Source of the DNA: Streptomyces rimosus subsp. rimosus
GTDB taxonomy: Bacteria; Actinomycetota; Actinomycetes; Streptomycetales; Streptomycetaceae
Length of the DNA stretch: 64,000 nucleotides
Assembly: GCF_000720725.1 (NCBI RefSeq)
Contig: NZ_JOCQ01000041.1
Coordinates: 1 to 64,000, forward strand
Reading direction: 5' to 3'
Part shown: in pieces, positions 25,475 to 33,759 of the stretch
Position numbering within the stretch: the first letter of the stretch is position 1
How the letters are laid out: every line of letters starts with the position of its first letter
Notes under the pieces: generated by a model
The model's database searches: none
Told to the model about the DNA's origin: nothing
The model's input: the letters and a program-made list of their open reading frames with translations, nothing else
Translations under genes and position numbers: made by a program

Positions 25475-26782
25475 GTGAGCGACTCCGTAACGTTGTCCGC
25501 ATGCCTGAAAAGGCTGTCCTGGTCCCCGGACCGGCTCGCCCGCGAGATCAACCGGGTGTGCGGCGGGGGCACGATCAGCGACAAGGCTCCCTACAATTGG
25601 CTCAAAGGCTCCCTGCCGCGGCGGCAACTTCCCGAAATCGTAGCGAGAATTCTGTCCGAAAAGCTCGGCGAGCCGGTCACGGTCCGTGATCTCTGGCCGG
25701 ACAGATTTCCGGCCGCGGCGGCCGAAAAGGCTCCTTTCCCGCGGCAGCGTTCCGCCGGTGCCGCACCGGCCCCGCTGCCCGCACAGGACATGGTCGCCAC
25801 CGCCGTGGACTGGCTCGTGGGCAGCGACCCGCCCATGACCTGCCGGCTGCGCGGCGAGGAGGTCGATCCCGGCATCCTCGCGGTGCTGGAGGACCGCAGC
25901 GCCCAGCTGCGCCGGCTCGGCGACGAGCGCGCCGGGGAGCTGGTCATGGACTGGGCCGTGCAGGAGCTGCGGTGGACCCGCAAGCTCATCGCCGAGTGCA
26001 GCTACGGCCGCGCGACCGGGCTGCGGCTGCACCGCACCGCCGCCGAACTCGCCCAGGTCGTCGGCTGGATGGCCGCCGACCTCGACATGGCGGGCCAGAG
26101 CGAGCGCCACCTCCTGGCCGCGCTGCGCTCCGCCCGTATCGCCGGGGACCGCGCGCTGGCCGCGTACGTCATCTCCTGCCTGAGCTACCGGTTCACCTGG
26201 AGCGGCCAGGGCCGGGAGGCACTGCGGCTGATCCAGATCGCCCGCAAGGGCACCCAGGACGAGGCACCCGGGCCGGGGCAGGCGCTGCTGGCGAGCCGGC
26301 TGGCCAGGGCGTACGCCGCACTGGGGGACGCGGTGGGCTGCCGGCGCGCGCTGGACGAGGCGCAGGAGCTGATCGGGGCCGACGGCGAGTGCCACACCGC
26401 GCCCTGGGCGTCCTGGGTGACCCCCGCCGTGCTGGTCGCCGACGCGGGCCGGTCCTGGTTGGATGTGGGCAGGTCCACCTGGGCGGAACGCCATCTGGAG
26501 CGCGGACTGGAGCTGTTCGGCGAGAGCCAGCCGCTGAACCGGCTGCTGCACTGGACCTCACTGGCCGAGGCCCGGCTGGCACACGGTGACGTGGACGGCG
26601 CCGCGACCGCGACCTGGGAGGCCCTGGGGCTCTACGAGCGGGTCACCTCGCACCGCGCCCGCGTCCGGCTGACCCGGCTGCGCAGCCGCTTCACACGCTG
26701 CGACGCGAGGGTGGCCCGGCAGGTCGCCCAGGGCACGGCGGAGGCGCTCGACGAGGCGCGCCGACTGGCCTCCTGCGGCTGA
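25475..26782 (+). CDS. HTH regulator with TPR-like sensory region
   Basis: The 435-residue protein, from GTG 25475, starts with an atypical helix-turn-helix domain (CLKRLSWSPDRLAREINRVC, then DKAPYNWLKGSLPRRQLPEI). A long helical region follows with repeated pairs of about 34 residues (AAELAQVVGWMAADLDMAGQ, HLLAALRSARIAGDRALAAY, LARAYAALGDAVGCRRALDE) that look like TPRs. This architecture is widespread in Streptomyces (NsdA-like regulators) and often affects development or antibiotic output. It probably controls genes on one or both sides. Earlier in-frame ATG 25358 would add 39 residues without motifs, so I rejected it. Confidence 0.75.
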   Translation: MSDSVTLSACLKRLSWSPDRLAREINRVCGGGTISDKAPYNWLKGSLPRRQLPEIVARILSEKLGEPVTVRDLWPDRFPAAAAEKAPFPRQRSAGAAPAPLPAQDMVATAVDWLVGSDPPMTCRLRGEEVDPGILAVLEDRSAQLRRLGDERAGELVMDWAVQELRWTRKLIAECSYGRATGLRLHRTAAELAQVVGWMAADLDMAGQSERHLLAALRSARIAGDRALAAYVISCLSYRFTWSGQGREALRLIQIARKGTQDEAPGPGQALLASRLARAYAALGDAVGCRRALDEAQELIGADGECHTAPWASWVTPAVLVADAGRSWLDVGRSTWAERHLERGLELFGESQPLNRLLHWTSLAEARLAHGDVDGAATATWEALGLYERVTSHRARVRLTRLRSRFTRCDARVARQVAQGTAEALDEARRLASCG

Positions 26783-26920
26783 GCGCGGGCCACGGCGGGA
26801 GCTGTTGCCGTACGGTTCCCGCCGCGGCCCCGCCGGGACGCGGCGGCGCGCTCCGCCCACGGACCTCCGTGCCGCCCGGCCGGACCGGGACCGGGCAGTT
26901 GCGTCTGGAGGAGAGACACC

Positions 26921-28024
26921 TTGCACATCGCGTACGGAGTGCCGCTGGCGCCGATGACCACCCTGCACCTGGGAGGCCCGGCCACCGCCCTCGCCGAACT
27001 GCGGGACCTCGCCGACTTCCCCGCCGTCGTCGCCTGGGCGAAACGGTACGGCACCGCGCCCGTCTGCCTCGGGCACGGCAGCAACGTCCTCGTCAGCGAC
27101 GCCGGGTGCAGCCGCCCCGTACTGCGCCTGGCGACCCGGGGCGTGGAGGTGCGCGGGGCCGCGCCCGACGGGCGGGTCCTGGTCGAGGTACAGGTCGGCC
27201 ATCCGCTGCGGGACCTGGTGGAGACGACCGTCGAAGAGGGCCTGTCCGGGCTGGAGATGCTCAGCGGCATCCCCGGCACGGTCGGCGCCACACCGGTGCA
27301 GAACGTGGGCGCGTACGGCCAGGAGATCGGCGACTGCCTCGTGCGGGTACGGGCGTGGGACTGGAAGCTGGGCCGCGCGGTGACGCTGTCCGCCGCCGAA
27401 TGCGGCCTGGGCCACCGCACCAGCAAGTTCAAGGGCACCACGCGCTGGACGCTGCTCACCCTGGTGCTCGCGCTGCGGCCGTCCCCGCTGAGCGCGCCCC
27501 TCACCTACCGCAGCGTCGCCGGCGTCCTGGACGTCCCCCTGGGCAGCCGGGTCCCGCTCCAGGACGCCGCGCGGGCCGTCCTGGCCGTCCGCCGCGGCAA
27601 AGGCATGGTGCTGGAGGACTCCGGCATCGACCACCGTACGGTCGGCAGCGTCTTCCTGAGCCCCGAGGTCACCGGTGCGCAGCAGGCGCGGCTGCGGGCG
27701 GCCGGTGCCCCGCTGAACTCCTTCTCCGACGGCTCGACCCGGGTCAGCGCCAGCTGGCTGATCCGCCAGGCCGGATTCGGGCTGCGCACCACCGTCGCCG
27801 ACGGCGTCCGCGTGTCCTCCCGGCACTACACCCTGGTCGCGCGGTCGGGCGCGAGCGCGGCCAGCTTCGGGCAGGCCGTCGGCACCGTGCACCGCTCCGT
27901 CCTGCGGCGCACCGGCGTGGCGCTCACCTCAGAAGTCGACTTCCTCGGCGACTCGCGGACGTACCCGCCCGGTTGGCCGTCACCAGCAGCACCAGCAGGT
28001 ACGGGCCGCCCACCACGCCCGTGA
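26921..28024 (+). CDS. murB: MurB-like UDP-N-acetylenolpyruvoylglucosamine reductase paralogue
   Basis: The 367-residue protein uses a TTG start at 26921 with an excellent ribosome site (GGAGGAGAG). It has the FAD-binding VCLGHGSNVLVSDAG, MLSGIPGTVGATPVQNVGAYGQE, the proton-donor Ser in VGSVFLSPEV and SWLIRQAGFG, all typical of type I MurB. MurB reduces UDP-GlcNAc-enolpyruvate to UDP-MurNAc for peptidoglycan with NADPH. Streptomyces has an essential copy elsewhere, so an extra one in a cluster may be a resistant duplicate or a recruited oxidoreductase. Its last about 30 codons, beyond the normal MurB end, overlap the 3' end of the opposite permease gene by 101 bases. Confidence 0.85.
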   Translation: MHIAYGVPLAPMTTLHLGGPATALAELRDLADFPAVVAWAKRYGTAPVCLGHGSNVLVSDAGCSRPVLRLATRGVEVRGAAPDGRVLVEVQVGHPLRDLVETTVEEGLSGLEMLSGIPGTVGATPVQNVGAYGQEIGDCLVRVRAWDWKLGRAVTLSAAECGLGHRTSKFKGTTRWTLLTLVLALRPSPLSAPLTYRSVAGVLDVPLGSRVPLQDAARAVLAVRRGKGMVLEDSGIDHRTVGSVFLSPEVTGAQQARLRAAGAPLNSFSDGSTRVSASWLIRQAGFGLRTTVADGVRVSSRHYTLVARSGASAASFGQAVGTVHRSVLRRTGVALTSEVDFLGDSRTYPPGWPSPAAPAGTGRPPRP

Positions 28025-28988
28025 CCACCCCCACCGGCAACTCGACCGGCGTGAAGGCGTGTTCCGCCACGAAGTCGGACACCAGCGTCACCAGTGCCCC
28101 CACCAAGGCTGACGCCGCCAGGGCCGGCCCGCCGTCGCGCACCAGGCGGCGGGCGACCGGCGCGGAGACCAGGGCCACGAACGCCACCGGGCCCGCCGCC
28201 GCGGTGGCCGTCGCCGCCAGCGCCACCCCGGTCAGCAGCAGCGCGAGCCGGGACCGTTCGACCCGTAGCCCCAGGCCCCGGGCCAGGTCGTCGCCGAGGC
28301 ACAGCACGTTCAGGGGGCGGGCCAGCACGGCAGCCGCCAGGACCAGCGGCACCAGACAGCAGGCCAGCGTCGTGGCGTGCGTCCAGGTGCGGCCGCTGAG
28401 GCTGCCGGTCAGCCAGATCAGCACCTGCTGCGCGTCCCAGACCGCCGCGCTGGTCATCAAGTACGAGACCAGGCTGGACAACAGGGCGGTCGCGCCGATC
28501 CCGACGAGCACCAGCCGCTGGCCGGACAGCCCGCCGCGCCACGACAGCAGATAGATCGCCACGGCGGTGACCAGCGCCCCGGCCAGCGCACCCGCCGAGA
28601 CCGCCATACCGCCGAGCCCCAGCGCCACGATGCACGTCGCCGCCGCCGCGCTCGCGCCCGACGTGATGCCGATGACGTCCGGGCTGGCCAGCGGATTGCG
28701 TACCAGACTCTGGAAGATCGCGCCCGACATGCCGAACCCCAGACCGGCGAGCAGGCCGGTGAGCACGCGGGGGAGCCGGATGTCGACGACGAACAACTGG
28801 CTCTTCCAGTCCGCCTGGCCGCGGATCGCGCCGATCACCTCCGACAGCGGTACGACGAAGTCGCCGACCACCAGCAGCGTGACGGCGGTCAGCAGCACCG
28901 CCAGGCCCAGCACGGCCACCACGGGCCGCGCGCGCCGCCGTCGTACGGCGCCGCGGACGCTCTTGGTCCGCACGGTCACGGCCGTCAC
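27924..28988 (-). CDS. FecCD-family iron-siderophore permease (second subunit)
   Basis: A 354-residue membrane protein with about ten hydrophobic segments. RLPRVLTGLLAGLGFGMSGA, QSLVRNPLASPDVIGITSGA and the ATPase-contacting loop GDDLARGLGLRVERSR are FecCD/BtuC signatures. It starts at GTG 28988, overlapping the stop of the first permease (GTGA), so the two are coupled and likely form a heterodimer. The last usual region (VELPVGVVTGVVGGPYLLVL) is complete. Its 3' end runs 101 bases into the convergent MurB gene. No ATPase gene is in the operon. Confidence 0.9.
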   Translation of the reverse strand: MTAVTVRTKSVRGAVRRRRARPVVAVLGLAVLLTAVTLLVVGDFVVPLSEVIGAIRGQADWKSQLFVVDIRLPRVLTGLLAGLGFGMSGAIFQSLVRNPLASPDVIGITSGASAAAATCIVALGLGGMAVSAGALAGALVTAVAIYLLSWRGGLSGQRLVLVGIGATALLSSLVSYLMTSAAVWDAQQVLIWLTGSLSGRTWTHATTLACCLVPLVLAAAVLARPLNVLCLGDDLARGLGLRVERSRLALLLTGVALAATATAAAGPVAFVALVSAPVARRLVRDGGPALAASALVGALVTLVSDFVAEHAFTPVELPVGVVTGVVGGPYLLVLLVTANRAGTSASRRGSRLLR

Positions 28989-30070
28989 AGCGCCGCCCCC
29001 TTCCGGCTGCGCACCATGGCGATGAGGACCGGCGCGCCGATCACCGCCGTCACGATGCCCACCTGTACCTCGGTCGGCCGGATCACCAGCCGGCCCACGA
29101 TGTCCGCCAGCAGCACCAGCACCGGCGCGAGCACCATCGCGTAGGGCAGCAGCCAGCGGTGATCGGCGCCGGTCAGCATGCGGGCCACGTGCGGCACCGC
29201 CAGCCCGACGAACCCGATCGGCCCGGCCATCGCGGTCGCCGTGCCGCACAGCAGCACCACCGCGAGCGCGGCGGCCAGCCGTACGCGCACCACGCGCTGC
29301 CCGAGCGCCCGGGCCGTGTCGTCACCCAGCGCCAGCAGGTTCAGCGACCGGCCCAGCGACAGCGCCAGCACCGCGCCCACCGCCACGAACGGCGCCCCCT
29401 GCCAGGCCACCGCCTCGTCCCGGCCCGCCAGCGACCCGACCTGCCAGAACCGGAACTGGTCGAACGCGCTGACGTTCAGGAGCAGTACGGCCTGCGTCGC
29501 CGACGTGAGCACCGCGGTCGTCGCCGTCCCGGCCAGGACCAGTTTCAGCGGGGTCGCCCCGCTCGCGCCCATCGAGCCCACCGCGTACACCACCGCCGCG
29601 GAGACGGCCGCGCCCGCCAGCCCGAACCACACATAACCCGACAGCGAGGTGGCCCCGAAGAAGTTGATCCCGGCGACCACGAAGAGCGCCGCACCCGAAT
29701 TGACGCCCAGCACACCGGGATCGGCCAGCGCGTTGCGGGCGATGCCCTGCATCACCGCGCCCGCCAGCCCCAGCGCCGCCCCCGCCAGCAGCCCGACGAC
29801 GGTGCGCGGCAGCCGTAACGAACGGATCACCAAGTGGTCGGTGTCGGACGGGTCGAAACGGAACAGGGCGTCCCCGACCGTGTGCGCGGGCAGCGGTTTG
29901 CTGCCCATCATCACGCTGGCCGTGGCCAGCGCCGCCAGCACGACGAGCGCCACCACCAGCCCGGCGGCCAGGCGTAACCGCCGGTGCGGCCAACGCCGTG
30001 GCCCGGCCGCGGTGTTCGCCTGCCCCGGTGGGGGCGGCGACTGAGTGATCTGTTCCGGTACATGTGCCAC
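28985..30070 (-). CDS. FecCD-family iron-siderophore permease (first subunit)
   Basis: This membrane protein has the family signatures RLPRTVVGLLAGAALGLAGA, GIARNALADPGVLGVNSGAA, GDDTARALGQRVVRVR and MAGPIGFVGLAVPHVAR. I place the start at GTG 30070 (361 residues): upstream ATG codons at 30115 and 30124 would put the iron box inside the coding sequence. It pairs with the coupled second permease to import ferric-siderophore or ferric-chelate delivered by the binding protein encoded divergently. Iron repression is predicted from the adjacent box. Confidence 0.9.
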   Translation of the reverse strand: MAHVPEQITQSPPPPGQANTAAGPRRWPHRRLRLAAGLVVALVVLAALATASVMMGSKPLPAHTVGDALFRFDPSDTDHLVIRSLRLPRTVVGLLAGAALGLAGAVMQGIARNALADPGVLGVNSGAALFVVAGINFFGATSLSGYVWFGLAGAAVSAAVVYAVGSMGASGATPLKLVLAGTATTAVLTSATQAVLLLNVSAFDQFRFWQVGSLAGRDEAVAWQGAPFVAVGAVLALSLGRSLNLLALGDDTARALGQRVVRVRLAAALAVVLLCGTATAMAGPIGFVGLAVPHVARMLTGADHRWLLPYAMVLAPVLVLLADIVGRLVIRPTEVQVGIVTAVIGAPVLIAMVRSRKGAAL

Positions 30071-30083
30071 AGCAGGACTATGG

Positions 30084-30101
30084 AAAGGCTGGCCTAACTT
30101 G
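30084..30101 (-). promoter_or_regulatory. Iron box (DmdR/IdeR-type operator)
   Basis: On the minus strand the site reads CAAGTTAGGCCAGCCTTT, which matches the 18-base consensus TAGGTTAGGCTAACCTAA at 12 positions, including the central GTTAGGC. It lies 14 bases upstream of the permease start and about 60 upstream of the divergent binding-protein gene, so both may be repressed when iron is plentiful. Confidence 0.6.
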
Positions 30102-30160
30102 GCAAGTCCGTCCATGATCTTCAAGCAAACGTGGTGCGAACCGACGAGAGAGGATCAGCC

Positions 30161-31156
30161 ATGCTGCACACCGACGGCGCGCGGTGGAGCCGGCGGCGGC
30201 TTCTGGCCGGAGCGACGGCCCTGGGGGCGGGCCTGGTGACCGCGGGCTGCGCCCGGGCGGCGGCGTCCCGCCCCGAAGGGCCCCGGCGGTGGGCCTTCAC
30301 CGACGACACCCGTACGTCCGTCGGCGCTCCCCGGCGCCCCCGTACGGTCGTGGCGTACGCGACCGCCGCGGCGGCACTGTGGGAGTACGGCATCCGGGCC
30401 GTCGGCGTGTACGGAGGGATTCAGACCAGCGGGGGCGGCGTGAACACCGCCATCCTGGGCGGCGTCGACCTGGACCGGACCACGCTGCTCGGCCGCACCT
30501 GGGGCCAGGTCAACCTCGAAGTCCTCGGCAGGCTCGCCCCCGACCTCGTCGTCGACACCCTCCAGTTCGGGGCGCACCAGATAGAGCCCAACACCCTCGG
30601 TTTCGTACGGCGGTTGGCCCCGGTGGTCGGCCTGGAGGTGTACCACACCGAGATCCCGCGGGCGGTACACCGCTTCGCCCAACTCGCGGGCGCGTTGGGC
30701 GGGGAGGCCCCAGGTCACCACCGTACGGCCTTCGAAGGCGCCCGCCGACGCCTGAAGAACACCATCAGAACCCGCCCCGGCCTGCGCGTCCTGTGCGTCT
30801 CCGCGGACCCGGACGGCTTACGCGTGGCGCGCGAGGCCTGGCCCGGCCTCCCCGACCTCAAGGGCCTCGGCCTCGATGTCGTGGTGCCGCCCACGGGCAC
30901 CAGTGCTTACGCGCAGAAGCTCTCCTGGGAGGACGCCGACCGCTACCCCGCCGACCTGATCCTCATGGACGTCCGCACCAGCAGCCTCCAGCGCGACCAG
31001 CTCGCCACCAACCGCGTCTGGCGCAGCCTCCCGGCCGTCCACGCAGGCCAGACCGCTCCCTGGAACCCCGAGCCCGTCCTGACGTACCCCGCCATGACCC
31101 GCGTCTACGACGACCTGGTCACCACACTCGAACGCACCCGCCGCCTGCCGGCCTGA
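30161..31156 (+). CDS. Ferric-siderophore substrate-binding lipoprotein
   Basis: The 331-residue protein has a signal with twin arginines (RWSRRRLLAGATALGAGLVT) ending in the lipobox-like AGCA, so it is a membrane-anchored lipoprotein, perhaps Tat-exported. The body is a periplasmic-binding fold of the FepB/FhuD type (TVVAYATAAAALWEYGIRAV, GRLAPDLVVDTLQF, DRYPADLILMDVRTSSLQR). It is divergent from the two permeases, with an iron box between. It contains a TTA codon at residue 220, making it bldA-dependent. Start ATG 30161 has GAGAGGA nearby. I expect it to bind a ferric chelate, possibly the local product. Confidence 0.85.
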   Translation: MLHTDGARWSRRRLLAGATALGAGLVTAGCARAAASRPEGPRRWAFTDDTRTSVGAPRRPRTVVAYATAAAALWEYGIRAVGVYGGIQTSGGGVNTAILGGVDLDRTTLLGRTWGQVNLEVLGRLAPDLVVDTLQFGAHQIEPNTLGFVRRLAPVVGLEVYHTEIPRAVHRFAQLAGALGGEAPGHHRTAFEGARRRLKNTIRTRPGLRVLCVSADPDGLRVAREAWPGLPDLKGLGLDVVVPPTGTSAYAQKLSWEDADRYPADLILMDVRTSSLQRDQLATNRVWRSLPAVHAGQTAPWNPEPVLTYPAMTRVYDDLVTTLERTRRLPA

Positions 31157-31188
31157 GCGAAGCCCCCCCCGGGCCCGCCGCCCGCCCT

Positions 31189-31800
31189 TCACGCGCCTCG
31201 CCAGATGTTGTCGAAGGCCGCCTTCTCGACGGTCCGCCGCTGCCGTACGGACTCCAGCTCCACCACCGCCTCGTTGACGGCGGCCAGCACGGTCAGCACG
31301 GCGTCGTCGGCGATGCCGGGGGCCTCCTCGCCATCGGCCGCCCGGTCGCGGATCCCCGCGGCGGACGCGAGGGCGGCGAGGACCGGCTCGCCCGAGGCCC
31401 AGCGGTCGGCGGCGTGACGGCGGGCCGGTGAGTCGGCCGGTTCCGCCCGGCCGCCGCGCGCGGGAACCCACCGGCGGCGCCGCCGGGCCACCTGCCCTTC
31501 CGATTCGAGTACGCCCCGGTAGATCTCCGACAGACCGCGGCCCCGGCGCCACAGCCAGTCCTCGACCGACTCGTAGGGCTCCTGCCGTACCAGCGAGGCG
31601 GCGGCCTCGGACAGCAGACGGTCGCCCGGCGGCACCGGCCCACCGGGCACGATGCGGTCGCCGTCCAGCGCGAGGGCACCGGCCGCCAGCAGATCGATCA
31701 GCTCGGCCCCGGCGAGGGCGAGCGACAGATCACCCGGCTCCACGGCGCGGCCGGCTCCCGCCTCCACGGCGGTGATCGACAGGTCCCGGGATGTGGTCAT
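31189..31800 (-). CDS. GOLPH3/VPS74 (GPP34) family protein
   Basis: The 203-residue protein begins MTTSRDLSITAVEAGAGRAV at ATG 31800. GDLSLALAGAELIDLLAAGA and IVPGGPVPPGDRLLSEAA with an Arg-rich middle (EDWLWRRGRGLSEIYRGVLE) are typical of the bacterial GPP34 group. Eukaryotic members bind phosphatidylinositol-4-phosphate. In Streptomyces many copies exist with unknown roles, probably membrane-lipid binding. It is convergent with the binding-protein gene and divergent from the ArsR gene. Confidence 0.8.
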   Translation of the reverse strand: MTTSRDLSITAVEAGAGRAVEPGDLSLALAGAELIDLLAAGALALDGDRIVPGGPVPPGDRLLSEAAASLVRQEPYESVEDWLWRRGRGLSEIYRGVLESEGQVARRRRRWVPARGGRAEPADSPARRHAADRWASGEPVLAALASAAGIRDRAADGEEAPGIADDAVLTVLAAVNEAVVELESVRQRRTVEKAAFDNIWRGA

Positions 31801-31898
31801 GAGCGGCTCCGGAGTGCGGGCTTCGGGCGGGACAGCGCCGACTGTAGCCGCGCCGGGCGAGGCCGCGCACACCCTGCGTACGGCGCAACCCGTCTTGA

Positions 31899-31920
31899 TA
31901 GGCAAGTCGCGACTTGCCTA
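31899..31920. promoter_or_regulatory. Perfect 22-bp palindrome, ArsR operator
   Basis: TAGGCAAGTCG and its exact reverse complement adjoin without a spacer at 31899-31920, ending 11 bases before the ArsR start. Position and symmetry fit an autoregulatory ArsR operator that may also affect the divergent GPP34 gene. Confidence 0.75.
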
Positions 31921-31931
31921 TGGTGAGGGTC

Positions 31932-32225
31932 ATGGCAGAGGACGTCTTCAAGGCGCTGGCCGACCCCACCCGTCGGCGCATCCTTGACGAGCTGGCCGAA
32001 CGGAACGGCCAGACCTTGTTCGAAATATGCGCACGGCTGGTGACCAAGCACGGCCTGAGCCTGTCCCGCCAGGCGATCAGCCAGCACCTGGCCGTCCTGG
32101 AATCCGCCGGCCTGGTCGTCGCACGCCGTCAGGGCCGTTACAAGTTCCACGACCTGAACACCGGGCCCCTGGAGCACATCGTGACCCGATGGCTCACCCC
32201 CGAAGCACCGGAGAGCAGCCCATGA
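31932..32225 (+). CDS. ArsR-family transcriptional repressor
   Basis: The 97-residue winged-helix protein starts MAEDVFKALADPTRRRILDE at ATG 31932, the canonical ArsR opening, and has the recognition helix LSRQAISQHLAVLESAGLVV. No metal-binding Cys cluster is seen, so it probably senses a small molecule or belongs to the SdpR-like branch. Its stop overlaps the VOC gene start, and a perfect palindrome lies just upstream. Confidence 0.9.
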   Translation: MAEDVFKALADPTRRRILDELAERNGQTLFEICARLVTKHGLSLSRQAISQHLAVLESAGLVVARRQGRYKFHDLNTGPLEHIVTRWLTPEAPESSP

Positions 32226-32614
32226 AGATCTACATCACCAGCGTCTTCGTCGACGACCAGGAGAAGGCGCTGCGCTTCTACACCGACGTCCTGGGCTTCG
32301 TGAAGAAGCACGACATCCCGATGGGCGAGGCCCGCTGGCTGACCCTGGTCTCGCCGGACGCGCCCGACGGCACCGAACTCCTGCTGGAGCCCTCGGGCCA
32401 CCCCGCCGTGCAGCCCTACAAGACGGCCCTGGTCCAGGACGGCATCCCGGCCGCCTCCTTCGCGGTGGACGACGTCCGGGCGGAGTACGACCGGCTGCGC
32501 AAGCTCGGGGCGGAGTTCACCCAGGAGCCGCTGGAGATGGGCGGCGCCACCACCGCGGTCCTGGACGACACCTGCGGCAACCTGATCCAGATCGTGCACA
32601 CCGGGACCGAGTAG
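32222..32614 (+). CDS. VOC superfamily (glyoxalase/bleomycin resistance-like) protein
   Basis: The 130-residue protein has two beta-alpha-beta-beta-beta modules (MKIYITSVFVDDQEKALRFY, PAASFAVDDVRAEYDRLRKL) and the C-terminal Glu region (DDTCGNLIQIVHTG). Family members are metal-dependent glyoxalases, dioxygenases or drug-binding resistance proteins. It is translationally coupled to the ArsR repressor (ATGA overlap), a frequent pairing of unknown substrate. Confidence 0.85.
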   Translation: MKIYITSVFVDDQEKALRFYTDVLGFVKKHDIPMGEARWLTLVSPDAPDGTELLLEPSGHPAVQPYKTALVQDGIPAASFAVDDVRAEYDRLRKLGAEFTQEPLEMGGATTAVLDDTCGNLIQIVHTGTE

Positions 32615-32618
32615 GACG

Positions 32619-32682
32619 GCCGGGCGCCGGGAGGCCGGCGCCCGGCGCGGAGGCCCGGTCGCATCACCCGGACCGGGCCTCC
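32619..32682. terminator. Tandem hairpin terminators between convergent genes
   Basis: Two perfect 12-bp stems in series: GCCGGGCGCCGG (32619-32630) with 32635-32646 around GAGG, then GGAGGCCCGGTC (32649-32660) with 32671-32682 over 10 bases. They separate the ArsR-VOC operon from the leftward oxidoreductase. Confidence 0.85.
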
Positions 32683-32755
32683 ACGATCAATCACGACGCG
32701 ATGCGCGCCCTGATCCGGCCCTGATCCCCGGTCGCTGATACCGCCCTGTGCCGGT

Positions 32756-33676
32756 TCACAGGGCGATCACGATTTTGCCGTGCACATGCCCCTCGGCCTG
32801 CGTCGTCACGGCCTCGCGAATCCGCTCGACCGGGAAGGTCGCCGCGATCGGCACCGTGATCTCGCCGGAACGGATCGCGTCGGTGATCCGTTGCAGGGTG
32901 CCCGGCCCCGCATCGAGGGCGCCCGTCTGGCGCACACCGGGCGGCGGGGCGGGGCCGTCGGCCACGACGGAGATCCGCTCGGGTGCCACGCCGAGCTCCA
33001 GCGCGGTCTCGGCCGCCTCCCTTCCGAACAGGTCGGTCGCGGCGGTGATCCCCTCGGGCGCCAGGGCCCGCACCCGGTCCGCCAGGCCGGGGCCGTACGC
33101 CACGGGTTCGGCGCCGAGCCCGCGCAGGAATCCGAACGTGCCCTCGGAGGCGGTGCCGAGCACCCGGGCACCCGCGAGCTTCGCCAGCTGTACGGCGAAG
33201 ATGCCCACGCCACCCGCCGCCCCGCCGATCAGGACGGTGTCCCCGGCGCGGAGCCCGATCGCGTCGAGCGCGGCGCAGGCCGTCAGGCCGGCCACCGGAA
33301 GCGTGCCCGCCACCTCGTCGCCGATGCCCTCCGGGGTGGGCCATAGCGTTTCCGTAGGTGTCTTGACCAGCACGAAGTCGGCGACGGACCGGCCGATCGC
33401 AGCCCCGTACACCCGGTCGCCGGCCGCGAATCCGGTGGCGTCGGCGCCCACCTCGTCGACCACTCCGGCGAAGTCGCTGCCGAACCCGGCCGGCAAGGTG
33501 ATGCCGAACCGCGCCGCCATGTCGGGCTGTGCGGCGATCTTCCAGTCCATCGGATTCAGCCCGGCGGCCGTGACCCGGACGCGCACCTCGTCCGGTGCGG
33601 CGTGCGGCTCGGGTATCTCCGCAAGTTCGAGTACTTCGGGACCGCCGAATCGCCGGTAACGGACAGCTCTACTCAT
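32756..33676 (-). CDS. Zinc-independent MDR quinone oxidoreductase
   Basis: The 306-residue protein shows the medium-chain reductase pattern MSRAVRYRRFGGPEVLELAE, VTAAGLNPMDWKI, GSDFAGVVDEVGADATGF and the NADPH-binding VLIGGAAGGVGIFAVQLAKL. Catalytic-zinc Cys/His residues are absent, which places it with quinone/enone reductases. Start is ATG 33676. It is divergent from a TetR gene, with two operator-like dyads in the 83-base gap, so it is the probable target of that repressor and likely handles electrophilic stress. Confidence 0.9.
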   Translation of the reverse strand: MSRAVRYRRFGGPEVLELAEIPEPHAAPDEVRVRVTAAGLNPMDWKIAAQPDMAARFGITLPAGFGSDFAGVVDEVGADATGFAAGDRVYGAAIGRSVADFVLVKTPTETLWPTPEGIGDEVAGTLPVAGLTACAALDAIGLRAGDTVLIGGAAGGVGIFAVQLAKLAGARVLGTASEGTFGFLRGLGAEPVAYGPGLADRVRALAPEGITAATDLFGREAAETALELGVAPERISVVADGPAPPPGVRQTGALDAGPGTLQRITDAIRSGEITVPIAATFPVERIREAVTTQAEGHVHGKIVIAL

Positions 33677-33697
33677 CGGTGACCTCTCTTGGCCAGT

Positions 33698-33749
33698 GAT
33701 GGGACTTGGTCTCATCGACCCTACATCAACGATGGGACCGAGTCCCGTA
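33698..33749. promoter_or_regulatory. Two TetR operator-like dyads 33 bp apart
   Basis: GATGGGAC-TTG-GTCTCATC (33698-33716) and GATGGGAC-CGA-GTCCCGTA (33731-33749) share the left arm and a 3-base spacer. Their centres are exactly 33 bases (about three helical turns) apart, between the divergent quinone reductase and TetR genes. Both arms fit a TetR dimer site. Confidence 0.65.
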
Positions 33750-33759
33750 CACTGCTCCC

